This document shows, in pieces, positions 40,763-47,350 of a DNA stretch of 51,801 nt (the first letter of the stretch is position 1; each line of letters begins with the position of its first letter). Made by a program: the position numbers and the translations under genes. Source of the stretch: Patescibacteria group bacterium UBA1370 (GTDB taxonomy: Bacteria; Patescibacteriota; Microgenomatia; UBA1400; PJMF01); contig DBRK01000006.1 in the NCBI GenBank assembly GCA_002306315.1, forward strand, positions 1-51,801. Direction: 5' to 3'. The notes under the pieces were generated by a model. That model did no database searches, was not told the origin of the DNA, and saw nothing but the letters and a program-made list of their open reading frames with translations.

Positions 40763-41746
40763 TCAACCTAGTCCCAACTTTTGCCTGACATCCGCCAAAG
40801 TAGCGGCAGCTATTTTCCGGGCTTTTACAGCTCCATCTGTTATCACTTGATCCACATAACCGGGATCAGCAATTATTTCCGCCCGTTTTTCTTGAAAAGG
40901 CCGCAGGCTTTCAAAAATTGCCTCAGCCAGTTCTGCCTTAATATCACCATAGCGGACTCCGGTACTTGTGTACTGCGCTTCGTATTCACGGCGTCGCTCC
41001 ACACCTTGCACCAATTCCACCAACTTGAACAAATTAGCCACCGGACCATCTTGCGGTACTGCCGCACCCTGACCAGAATCTGTAGGCGCGCTCATCACCC
41101 GCTTGCGAAGCGTTTGCAAATCATCCGTCAGACTGATGTAACTGCCCGGCACTGACTTGCTCATTTTGCCTTCACCCGACAGCGACGGCACATACTCGCC
41201 TTTGGTGGCAAAGCGCTGCGGCTCAGGGAAATTGGTATCATACATCTGGTTAAATTTGCGGGCTAACTGCCTGGCAACCTCCAGATGCGGCTCCTGGTCA
41301 ATGCCGACTGGAACCAACTCCGCCTGGTAAACCAAAATATCCGCCGCCATCAGCACCGGATAATTAAGCAACGCCATGGTGTTGTGCTCAGGATATTGCT
41401 TCACTTTATCCTTAAAAGTCGGTAGGTGCTGCATCCTGGCAATGGTAGCTACAGAAGACAAATAGTAAGCTAGCTCCAGGTGTTCACAAACATCAGCCTG
41501 CAGGAAAAGCACACTTTTTTCCGGATCAATGCCAGCTGCCAGATAATCAATCAGTACCTCGCGACGGTTTTGCCTGAGTTCTTCGACTGAATAGGGAGTC
41601 GTCAGGGTATGGAGATCAGCCACCATGTACAAAGTTTCATACTCCTGGTCATCCTGAAGCTCCAACATGCCTTTGACAGCACCCAGATAGTTGCCCAAAT
41701 GCAGCCGGCCGGTAGCCCTGATACCTGATAACACTCGTTTTTTCAT
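40763..41746 (-). CDS. trpS: Tryptophanyl-tRNA synthetase
   Basis: A 327-residue class I synthetase that charges tRNA with tryptophan. The HIGH-type motif is HLGN in RATGRLHLGNYLGA, and KMSKS is GKMSKSVPGSYI. The start MKKRVLSGIR at 41746 has AAGGA 8 nt upstream. The leader upstream encodes a Trp-rich peptide and a terminator at 41819-41952, so expression should respond to charged tRNA-Trp. It precedes the tRNA-binding gene. Confidence 0.97.
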   Translation of the reverse strand: MKKRVLSGIRATGRLHLGNYLGAVKGMLELQDDQEYETLYMVADLHTLTTPYSVEELRQNRREVLIDYLAAGIDPEKSVLFLQADVCEHLELAYYLSSVATIARMQHLPTFKDKVKQYPEHNTMALLNYPVLMAADILVYQAELVPVGIDQEPHLEVARQLARKFNQMYDTNFPEPQRFATKGEYVPSLSGEGKMSKSVPGSYISLTDDLQTLRKRVMSAPTDSGQGAAVPQDGPVANLFKLVELVQGVERRREYEAQYTSTGVRYGDIKAELAEAIFESLRPFQEKRAEIIADPGYVDQVITDGAVKARKIAAATLADVRQKLGLG

Positions 41747-41818
41747 AATATATTTCCTTAAACTTGCTTTTATTGTACCGTACCCAAACCATTTACAGTG
41801 GGAAACCTGGTACGGCAT

Positions 41819-41844
41819 AAAAAAGCTCCCACTGTTGGGGAGCT
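41819..41844 (-). terminator. Attenuator terminator of trpS
   Basis: On the minus strand AGCTCCC-CAACAGT-GGGAGCT is followed by TTTTTT. The 5' arm can also pair with GGGGAGC of the leader at 41887-41893, preventing the terminator. It lies 72 nt before trpS. Confidence 0.9.
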
Positions 41845-41871
41845 ATAAATCTCTATCACTTTTCAGCCGCG

Positions 41872-41952
41872 CTAATGCAGCCAAGCGCTCCCCTTGCATT
41901 TGAAATAGTGCCACCACAATAAAATCTGGTCGTAATTATTTAAAAATGTCAT
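41872..41952 (-). CDS. trpS leader peptide (26 residues)
   Basis: ATG at 41952, stop TAG at 41872-41874. The peptide contains Trp at positions 13, 14 and 24 (context ILLWWHYF and GSAWLH). AAGGA lies 10 nt before the ATG. It starts 40 nt after the stop of the recombinase gene, and no separate promoter is obvious, so readthrough from the recombinase is possible. Confidence 0.85.
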   Translation of the reverse strand: MTFLNNYDQILLWWHYFKCKGSAWLH

Positions 41953-41992
41953 ATGAGGAATTTCCTTACACCAAACCTGCCAAAGACAAAAT

Positions 41993-42859
41993 TTACAACT
42001 CCTCAATCTGGATATTCGGTTCCATCTCTGGTTGCTCTATCAGTTTGAGGTATTTCTCAGTGGTGGTAATCCGTTTGTGACCGACCAACTGAGAAACATA
42101 AACCAGCGGGGTGCCGGCTTTAAGCTGCTCAACAATGAAGGTGTGTCTGAGGTCATTGACCTTGGCATCACGAATTCCAGCCAAACGGAAATAGCGGTCG
42201 ATGGCTGTCCGGATATTGCGGACCAGGAAGGGCCGGCAGGTTTTGGTCAGAAAAACGGTCTTTTCGCGGGTGCGGGGCCGGACCTCCAGATAATCCATCA
42301 GGGCTTTCTTGCCGGCATCGTTAAGAGGCACCTTACGGGCTTCACGGGAGTTTTGAGCACGAATAAAAATCACGTCCCTCTCAAAATCCAGGTCTTCCAT
42401 CTGCAAGCTAGCCAGTTCACTGATGCGCATGCCTGTCTGCAGCAACAACTCGACAATGGCTGCCATCCGAGCATCACCGCGGGCAGCGTCACGCAAGGCG
42501 CGGTACTCGATTTTGGAAAGAACCCGCGGAGGAGTTTGGTCATAACGAGGATGAGCGATGTCATCGGCTGGATTGTCCTCGATATAGCCCTCAGCAATTA
42601 AAAAGCGGAAAAATGATTTGATAGAGTTAATTTTGCGGGAAACAGATTTTCCGGTATAACGATTCTTTTTTAGCTGTTCCTTAAACTCTTCAATGTCGGT
42701 TTGATTGACTTCATCTACCTGGGTCTTGCCTTTTTTGCCCACAAAATCAATTAATTGCTCAATGTCTTTGGTATAGGCAATTATGGTTGCGTGAGCTTTG
42801 CCGGCCTGTCTAAGATGGTCCTCGTACAAAGCTTGTGCATCTGCTAGTGTCTTTGTCAT
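41993..42859 (-). CDS. Xer-type tyrosine recombinase
   Basis: A 288-residue site-specific recombinase with a SAM-like N-terminal DNA-binding domain (1-105) and a catalytic domain. Catalytic residues are R145 (TGMRISEL), K176 (REARKVPL), R238 (NDLRHT), H261 (VGHKRITTT) and Y270. The usual first His of the HxxR box is Asn235. Chromosome-dimer resolution is the most likely role, but integrase function cannot be excluded. A 17-nt inverted repeat lies just upstream of the start. Confidence 0.9.
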   Translation of the reverse strand: MTKTLADAQALYEDHLRQAGKAHATIIAYTKDIEQLIDFVGKKGKTQVDEVNQTDIEEFKEQLKKNRYTGKSVSRKINSIKSFFRFLIAEGYIEDNPADDIAHPRYDQTPPRVLSKIEYRALRDAARGDARMAAIVELLLQTGMRISELASLQMEDLDFERDVIFIRAQNSREARKVPLNDAGKKALMDYLEVRPRTREKTVFLTKTCRPFLVRNIRTAIDRYFRLAGIRDAKVNDLRHTFIVEQLKAGTPLVYVSQLVGHKRITTTEKYLKLIEQPEMEPNIQIEEL

Positions 42860-42868
42860 ACATTCCGT

Positions 42869-42885
42869 ACCATACTGGGTATGGT
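42869..42885. promoter_or_regulatory. Inverted repeat upstream of recombinase gene
   Basis: ACCATAC-TGG-GTATGGT, perfect 7-nt arms, 10 nt before the ATG of the recombinase. It could be an operator or a recombinase-binding element. Confidence 0.5.
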
Positions 42886-42964
42886 TTAACTATAATATTA
42901 ATACAAACATTGGACTCGTGAGGCAGAGGACGGGTCGATCGTTATTTTAGCCGATAACACATCT

Positions 42965-42970
42965 TATAAT
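42965..42970 (+). promoter_or_regulatory. -10 TATAAT of ftsB-like gene
   Basis: TATAAT 23 nt before the ATG; a weak -35 (TTATTT) lies at 42942-42947. No Shine-Dalgarno is seen in the short leader. Confidence 0.5.
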
Positions 42971-42993
42971 ACCACGTACAGTGCTTAAATGCA

Positions 42994-43353
42994 ATGCTAA
43001 AACACCTTAATAATCCTATAGTTCTGATACTTTTCCTGTTTTTTAGCGTCATGTTTTACCTATCATTGGACAAAACAGCTGAAAAACGCCAACAATCGGC
43101 TGCCACCATAGAGCAACTGGAACGAGAAGTTGCCATAGATAGAGCAAAATTAGAACAACTTGAACAGCAGGCTTCCGCTGCAGCCACCGATTTTGCTAAA
43201 GAAAAAATTATCCGCGATGATCTGCTCATGAAAGAACCAGGCGAAATCGTGGTGCAGCTACCGGATATTGAGCTGACGGAACCAAAAAAAGAGGTTGAAA
43301 GCGACCAAAAAACACCTCTGGAGGAGTGGAAGGTGTTGATTTTTGGAGAATAA
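42994..43353 (+). CDS. FtsB/DivIC-like septum formation protein
   Basis: A 119-residue bitopic protein. A membrane helix (8-26) is followed by a coiled coil (30-65), then KEKIIRDDLLMKEPGEIVVQLPD, the pattern of FtsB/DivIC (RxxLxMxxPGExVVxLP). It should link early and late division proteins on the outer side of the membrane. The C-terminal 30 residues are acidic. It is divergent from the recombinase gene and is followed by a terminator. Confidence 0.82.
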   Translation: MLKHLNNPIVLILFLFFSVMFYLSLDKTAEKRQQSAATIEQLEREVAIDRAKLEQLEQQASAAATDFAKEKIIRDDLLMKEPGEIVVQLPDIELTEPKKEVESDQKTPLEEWKVLIFGE

Positions 43354-43363
43354 ATTATTAAGA

Positions 43364-43391
43364 AAAAAACCCGCCATCCTTGGCGAGTTTT
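43364..43391. terminator. Bidirectional intrinsic terminator
   Basis: AAAAAAACCCGCCA-TCCT-TGGCGAGTTTTC. It has one mismatch in the stem, an A-tract on one side and a T-tract on the other. It ends the ftsB-like gene and also the minus-strand tRNA at 43406-43474. Confidence 0.8.
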
Positions 43392-43405
43392 CTTATTTTC
43401 TAGTG

Positions 43406-43474
43406 TTGCGGGACTGGGAGTCGAACCCAGCCTGTGAGATTATGAGCCTCACGTGCACCCTACACTATCCCGCG
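43406..43474 (-). tRNA. tRNA-Met (CAU), initiator-like
   Basis: A cloverleaf of 69 nt folds with standard 7-bp acceptor and 5-bp T stem. Position 1-72 is a C-A mismatch, the hallmark of bacterial initiator tRNA. The anticodon is CAU in loop CTCATAA. Conserved U8, A14, G18G19 and TTCGA are present. The D-loop is minimal (AGGGT), the anticodon stem lacks the three G-C pairs typical of initiators, and CCA is not encoded. A good promoter lies just upstream. Confidence 0.9.
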
Positions 43475-43486
43475 CGTACGGGGTGT

Positions 43487-43514
43487 ATTATAACAACCCG
43501 GCGTCGGAAGTCAA
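43487..43514 (-). promoter_or_regulatory. tRNA promoter TTGACT-N16-TATAAT
   Basis: -35 TTGACT at 43509-43514 and -10 TATAAT at 43487-43492 on the minus strand, about 13 nt before the tRNA 5' end. The 43475-43603 gap also holds the plus-strand tRNA promoter and nothing else seen. Confidence 0.8.
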
Positions 43515-43584
43515 AGCTGGCTGGCACCTGACTTACTATGAATGTTGTCAAGAGTCCGGCCAAGCTCCCCTCCGCCTGTTTTTC

Positions 43585-43593
43585 TGCTATAAT
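43585..43593 (+). promoter_or_regulatory. Extended -10 promoter TGCTATAAT
   Basis: A perfect extended -10 lies 10 nt before the plus-strand tRNA. No good -35 is seen. Confidence 0.65.
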
Positions 43594-43603
43594 AACCGCT
43601 CGA

Positions 43604-43677
43604 GGCAAGGTAGCTCAGTTGGTTAGAGCAGCGGATTCATAAACCGCAGGTCGTGGGTTCGAATCCCACCCTTGCTA
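43604..43677 (+). tRNA. tRNA-Met (CAU), elongator type
   Basis: A 74-nt cloverleaf: acceptor GGCAAGG with CCTTGCT (G1-U72 wobble), D-arm GCTCAGTTGGTTAGAGC, anticodon loop TTCATAA with CAU, T-arm GTGGG-TTCGAAT-CCCAC, discriminator A. The 31-39 pair is A-A. It resembles elongator tRNA-Met; tRNA-Ile2, which also reads CAU before modification, cannot be excluded. CCA is not encoded. The next gene starts 10 nt later. Confidence 0.93.
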
Positions 43678-43687
43678 CTTTTTGATT

Positions 43688-44293
43688 ATGGCACCACTTC
43701 AAAACCTCCTGCCCAGCTCCGTGGCTACTGTGCAAACAGGCAAATCCCATACTTTGGAAGACATCAAGCTATTGGATGGCTGGCGAGATGTACCTCTGGT
43801 GGAAATGGAGCAAGTTCACGGTAACTCAATCGAGATCTTGCAGGACCTGCCCATCGGCAGGCTTGCCGGTGCTGATGGAGTGATCACTACCCTAAAAGGC
43901 GTTGGTCTGACTGTCCGCACTGCTGACTGCTTGCCGGTGCTCCTCCACCATCCGGACGGCATCATTGGCGCCCTACACGCCGGGAGAAAGGGCACTGAAG
44001 CCGGCATTGTTATCCAGGCCGCCACCATTCTCAAAGACGCCTACGGAATCAAAGATGGTTTGCACGCTTGGTTTGGGCCAGCCATCTGCGAGCGGTGCTA
44101 TCAAATCGACCGGGAAACAGATACGCATTACAATCTGCTCAGAAACAACATCGAGCAGCTTTACGCAGTTTTTTCCCCGGAAAACATCGATATTCACTTC
44201 GCCAATATCTGCACCAAGGAAGATAAAAACTACCACTCGTACCGGGAGTCCGGTGAGGGCGTGGGCATGAATTACGCAGTGATTAGGTTGTAA
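43688..44293 (+). CDS. YfiH/PgeF-family (DUF152) protein
   Basis: A 201-residue protein of the YfiH/laccase-domain family, which in other bacteria includes purine nucleoside phosphorylase and a peptidoglycan-editing protein. The marks are MEQVHGNSIE, RTADCLPVLLHH (zinc Cys), LHAGRKG (usually HAGWRG) and FGPAICERCYQI. I chose ATG at 43688 over a TTG at 43682. It begins 10 nt after the tRNA 3' end with no Shine-Dalgarno, so cutting the tRNA from the transcript would leave a nearly leaderless mRNA. Confidence 0.87.
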   Translation: MAPLQNLLPSSVATVQTGKSHTLEDIKLLDGWRDVPLVEMEQVHGNSIEILQDLPIGRLAGADGVITTLKGVGLTVRTADCLPVLLHHPDGIIGALHAGRKGTEAGIVIQAATILKDAYGIKDGLHAWFGPAICERCYQIDRETDTHYNLLRNNIEQLYAVFSPENIDIHFANICTKEDKNYHSYRESGEGVGMNYAVIRL

Positions 44294-44340
44294 AGCGAGC
44301 ACTCTTTTCATCCAGGCAGCAAAAAACGGCGAAAGAGCCC

Positions 44341-44395
44341 ATAAAACACCAACAGAGTACCTAGAAGAACTAGATACTCTGCGGAGGTGTTTTAT
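44341..44395. terminator. Long perfect hairpin between convergent genes
   Basis: Outer arms ATAAAACACC and GGTGTTTTAT (10 bp) enclose a second stem CAGAGTA/TACTCTG, and inside it CTAG/CTAG. It lies between the YfiH-family gene and groEL and could end both transcripts, since it has A-rich and T-rich sides. Confidence 0.6.
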
Positions 44396-44399
44396 CGGA

Positions 44400-44428
44400 G
44401 GCTGGAGTTGCCAGCCGTCTCTTGAGAC
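44400..44428. other. Two further tandem hairpins
   Basis: GGCTGG-AGTTG-CCAGCC (44400-44416) followed at once by GTCTC-TT-GAGAC (44417-44428), just downstream of groEL on its strand. They may stabilise the groEL mRNA end. Confidence 0.5.
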
Positions 44429-44445
44429 GTATTTATTGCGCCAGA

Positions 44446-46074
44446 TTACATCATCCCCGGCATACCACCACCAGCGGCGGCGGCATCAGCCTTCTCTGGT
44501 TCCGGAATGTCGGTAATCAAGGCTTCGGTGGTAAGAATCATTGAAGCCACGGAAGCAGCGTTTTGCAAAGCCTCAATTGCGACCTTAGCCGGCTCGATAA
44601 CGCCAGCCTCGACCATGTCACCGAATTCATTGGTCAGGGCATTAAAGCCAAACCGAGGATCTTTCTTCTCGGCGACTTTGCTGACCACATAACCGGCATC
44701 GACACCAGAGTTCTTTGCCAGCATCCGCAGCGGTTCGTCAGCTACTTGGCGGACCAGATCGATACCGGTCTGTTCGTCGTCGGAAGCGCCCTTCAGCTTA
44801 TCCAAGACTTTGGCGGCCTGAATCAGGCTGACACCGCCACCCGGGATAATGCCAGACTCGATAGCGGCCCGGGTTGCTTCCTTAGCGTCTTTGACCCGTT
44901 CCTGAAGATTCTTCATCTCGATCTCGGTTGAGGCACCGACTTGGATGACGGCAACACCGCCGGCCAGCTTGGCTTTACGCTCTTCGAGCTTCTCTTTGTC
45001 AAAGTCAGAAGTTGACTGATCGATAGCCTTCTCAATTTGAGAAATCCTGGCATCAATGTCTGCCTGACTGCCGGCACCGCCGACAATGGTGGTCTCGTCT
45101 TTGGTGGCTTTGACCAAGTCAGCTCTACCCAGGTGGTCAACATCGGCATCCTTCAGAGCCATGCCCCGCTCTTCGGAAATAACTTCAGCGCCAACCAAAA
45201 CGGCAATGTCAGCCAACATGGCTTTGCGGCGGTCACCAAAGCCAGGAGCTTTCACCGCTAAAACATTGATAGTGCCGCGAAGTTTGTTGACAACCAAAGT
45301 TGTCAGGGCTTCACCCTCGATGTCATCAGCAATGATTACCAGATCTTTGCTGACATTCATGAATTTCTCCAAGAAAGGCAACATGTCCTGAATGCTGGAG
45401 ATTTTGTAATCCGTAATCAAAATATACGGATTCTTGATCTCAGCCTCGAGATTTTCGTTGCCGGCGGCAAAGTAAGGGGAAGCATAGCCTTTGTCAAAAA
45501 CCATACCTTCTTTGTGATCGATGGTGATGTCCAGGGATTTGCCTTCCTCGACCTCGATGACGCCGTTCTCGCCAACCAGCTTGAATGCCTCGGCGATTTT
45601 TTGGCCGATTTCTTCATCCTGGGCGGAAATAGTGGCTACTTTTGCCCAGTCCTCTTCCTTAACCGGCTTGGCATTTTTCTTAAGTTCGGCTACCACGGCT
45701 TCGACAGCCCGATCAATACCTTTCTTCATCAGCATCGGATTGGTGCCGGCGGTGACATGCTTCATGCCCTTAACAGTCAGCTGCTGAGCCAACAAGGTTG
45801 CGGTGGTAGTACCGTCACCGGCGGCTTCGTTGGTTTTTTCCGCAGCCTGTTTAACCAGCTGAGCACCCATGTTTTCAAACTTGTCCTGGAGCTCAATTTC
45901 CTTGGCGACACTGACACCGTCATGAATGACGTTAGGTGCACCCCAGGAGCGGTCAATTGCCACATTGCGGCCGCGGGGACCCAAGGTGGTAGTGACCGCG
46001 CGGGCTAACTTATTGACGCCGGTAATCATTTTTTGGCGGGCATCATCTCCGAATTTCAGTTGTTTAGCTGCCAT
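44446..46074 (-). CDS. groL: Chaperonin GroEL
   Basis: A 542-residue Hsp60 that forms the folding chamber with GroES. AAKQLKFGDDARQKMITGVNKLARAVTTTLGPRGRNVAID is the start, VAGDGTTT is present as AAGDGTTTATLLAQ, and the C-terminus is GGGMPGMM as usual. AAAGGA precedes the ATG. It follows groES by 57 nt and shares its CIRCE-controlled promoter. Confidence 0.98.
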   Translation of the reverse strand: MAAKQLKFGDDARQKMITGVNKLARAVTTTLGPRGRNVAIDRSWGAPNVIHDGVSVAKEIELQDKFENMGAQLVKQAAEKTNEAAGDGTTTATLLAQQLTVKGMKHVTAGTNPMLMKKGIDRAVEAVVAELKKNAKPVKEEDWAKVATISAQDEEIGQKIAEAFKLVGENGVIEVEEGKSLDITIDHKEGMVFDKGYASPYFAAGNENLEAEIKNPYILITDYKISSIQDMLPFLEKFMNVSKDLVIIADDIEGEALTTLVVNKLRGTINVLAVKAPGFGDRRKAMLADIAVLVGAEVISEERGMALKDADVDHLGRADLVKATKDETTIVGGAGSQADIDARISQIEKAIDQSTSDFDKEKLEERKAKLAGGVAVIQVGASTEIEMKNLQERVKDAKEATRAAIESGIIPGGGVSLIQAAKVLDKLKGASDDEQTGIDLVRQVADEPLRMLAKNSGVDAGYVVSKVAEKKDPRFGFNALTNEFGDMVEAGVIEPAKVAIEALQNAASVASMILTTEALITDIPEPEKADAAAAGGGMPGMM

Positions 46075-46131
46075 ATTTTCCTTTCAGATTTTTTTGTTTA
46101 TTTGTTAAGAATTGCGAAATAATAGTGAAGA

Positions 46132-46440
46132 TTACTTGCCAATCACTGCCAAAACATCCTCAAACTTGAGAAACTGGTACTCAACATCATCGAGTTTGAA
46201 ATCATTGCCGCCCCATTTCTTGTAAATGACTGTGTCACCAGCCTTAACAGGAGCTTTGATTTCTGCACCGTCATCCATAATCGGGCCGCCCACGGCCAAA
46301 ACTTTGCCGTACTGGGGTTTTTCCTCATGAGTGTCGGGAAGATAAATTCCGGAAGCCGTTTTCTTCTCCGGCTCTGCTGGTTTAACTAAAACATAACCAG
46401 CTAAAGGCTTTATTTGGGAAATGGACAATGAATCAGCCAT
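46132..46440 (-). CDS. groS: Co-chaperonin GroES
   Basis: A 102-residue GroES, the lid of the GroEL chamber. IKPLAGYVLVKPAEPEKKTASGIYLPDTHEEKPQYGKVLAVGG includes the mobile loop. The C-terminal half GDTVIYKKWGGNDFKLDDVEYQFLKFEDVLAVI is normal. AAAGGA lies 5 nt before the ATG. The promoter at 46517-46545 overlaps a CIRCE element. Confidence 0.97.
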   Translation of the reverse strand: MADSLSISQIKPLAGYVLVKPAEPEKKTASGIYLPDTHEEKPQYGKVLAVGGPIMDDGAEIKAPVKAGDTVIYKKWGGNDFKLDDVEYQFLKFEDVLAVIGK

Positions 46441-46508
46441 TTGGTCCTTTCGTAAAAGAAAAATACTTTTGATACAAGACGATTAGCAACAATCAGTGAC
46501 TGCTACTG

Positions 46509-46535
46509 CTAGCAGTATATTACATAGACTGCTAA
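46509..46535 (-). promoter_or_regulatory. CIRCE operator of groESL
   Basis: On the minus strand TTAGCAGTC-N9-TACTGCTAG, 9-9-9 spacing; one arm matches the consensus in 8 of 9 bases. It covers the -10 and the spacer of the groES promoter. A further TTAGCA half-site lies at 46483-46488. Confidence 0.88.
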
Positions 46536-46545
46536 ATTGTGTCAA
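46517..46545 (-). promoter_or_regulatory. groES promoter TTGACA-N17-TAATAT
   Basis: Perfect -35 TTGACA at 46540-46545, 17-nt spacer, -10 TAATAT at 46517-46522. The leader is about 70 nt. Confidence 0.8.
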
Positions 46546-46594
46546 CACTAATTATCAATTGTTAAAAAGGGCAGTTTCCAGAGGAAAAACAGAA

Positions 46595-47260
46595 TTATGA
46601 GTATTCCGGAGCCGGCTGAGAATGATATGCGGCCTCCTGAGGCTGTGTATTGCGCTGACCAGTAGCAGCTTCATCAACAATGATTTCTTCCCGGCCGTCT
46701 CCGCGCACCGCCCGGACTTGAGAAAGCAGAAAACCTTCGCACTCCAAACCACGGTCAGTAAAATAATGCTGCAATTCGTCGCGCACCAGCGCTTCCACCT
46801 GGTTGCGGTTTTGTTTTATCTGCTCGAGAGTTAGAGTTGAAAAAATCCTGGCAATGCTGCTCCGTGAAAAAGGCCTGACCACCTTGGAAACCACGTTCTC
46901 GCCAATATTCTCCCAAAGCTCGGGGGCATTTTTCCGGTCGATCCGGAAAAGAATCGAGCCTTCCACCGTAATGTCTTTGCCATCCCTGGTGGAGGTAAAC
47001 ACTGGACCGTCACCTAACGCTTCTTTATTTTTGGAAAAGTCAAAGCCGTCGCGGATAGAATAATCAAGGATTTGGGCATTAAAAAGCTTGGCCACCTGCC
47101 AAAAAGGAATCTTGAAGTGCAAACCCGGCCCCCAGACCCGCGGCAAAACACCCCGTCCCCGGTCATAGACACAAGCCACATGCCCGGGAGGAACGGATAT
47201 AAAAAATCCGCCCACCACTTCATCGACTAAAAAGGAAACAACCAGCCTATCGAATTCCAT
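46595..47260 (-). CDS. SPFH/Band 7 domain protein
   Basis: A 221-residue SPFH-domain protein of the prohibitin/stomatin group. FFISVPPGHVACVYDRGRGVLPRVWGPGLHFKIPFWQ is the SPFH start, then TRDGKDITVEGSILFRIDR and ENVVSKVVRPFSRSSIARIFS. The C-terminal tail is Gln/Ala-rich. A separate N-terminal membrane helix is not obvious; the first 20 residues are moderately hydrophobic. FtsH often works with such proteins. TACAAT lies 7 nt before the ATG. Confidence 0.85.
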   Translation of the reverse strand: MEFDRLVVSFLVDEVVGGFFISVPPGHVACVYDRGRGVLPRVWGPGLHFKIPFWQVAKLFNAQILDYSIRDGFDFSKNKEALGDGPVFTSTRDGKDITVEGSILFRIDRKNAPELWENIGENVVSKVVRPFSRSSIARIFSTLTLEQIKQNRNQVEALVRDELQHYFTDRGLECEGFLLSQVRAVRGDGREEIIVDEAATGQRNTQPQEAAYHSQPAPEYS

Positions 47261-47267
47261 ATAAGGT

Positions 47268-47273
47268 ATTGTA
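47268..47273 (-). promoter_or_regulatory. -10 TACAAT, 7 nt before SPFH ATG
   Basis: TACAAT-N7-ATG with no Shine-Dalgarno. The weak TTCCGT upstream could serve as -35 with 17-nt spacing. Confidence 0.45.
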
Positions 47274-47350
47274 ATGGGAATAATTCATAAACGGAAGTAG
47301 GGCTGTCGCCGAGAACACTGGCGCCGTTTCAGAGGCAAAGCCATAGACAA

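Larger units (their letters stand above)
41819..41952 (-). promoter_or_regulatory. trpS transcription attenuator
   Basis: The leader encodes a 26-residue peptide with tandem Trp codons. Segment A (GGGGAGC, 41887-41893) can pair with B (GCTCCCC, 41837-41843) as antiterminator. B can instead pair with C (GGGAGCT, 41824-41830) as terminator. Stalling at the Trp codons leaves A free; a ribosome reaching the stop codon covers A. A third stem GCGCT/AGCGC (41869-41873 with 41884-41888) competes with A. This is the classical leader-peptide mechanism. Confidence 0.85.

Noticed and set aside
41819..41992. T-box riboswitch upstream of trpS
   Set aside because: GGTGGCAC resembles part of a T-box, but it is made of the Trp codons of the leader peptide and the rest of the T-box antiterminator sequence is missing.
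46483..46512. Second CIRCE near groES starting at TTAGCA 46483
   Set aside because: The spacing to the nearest TGCTA is 12 or 18 nt instead of 15, so it is at most a half-site.
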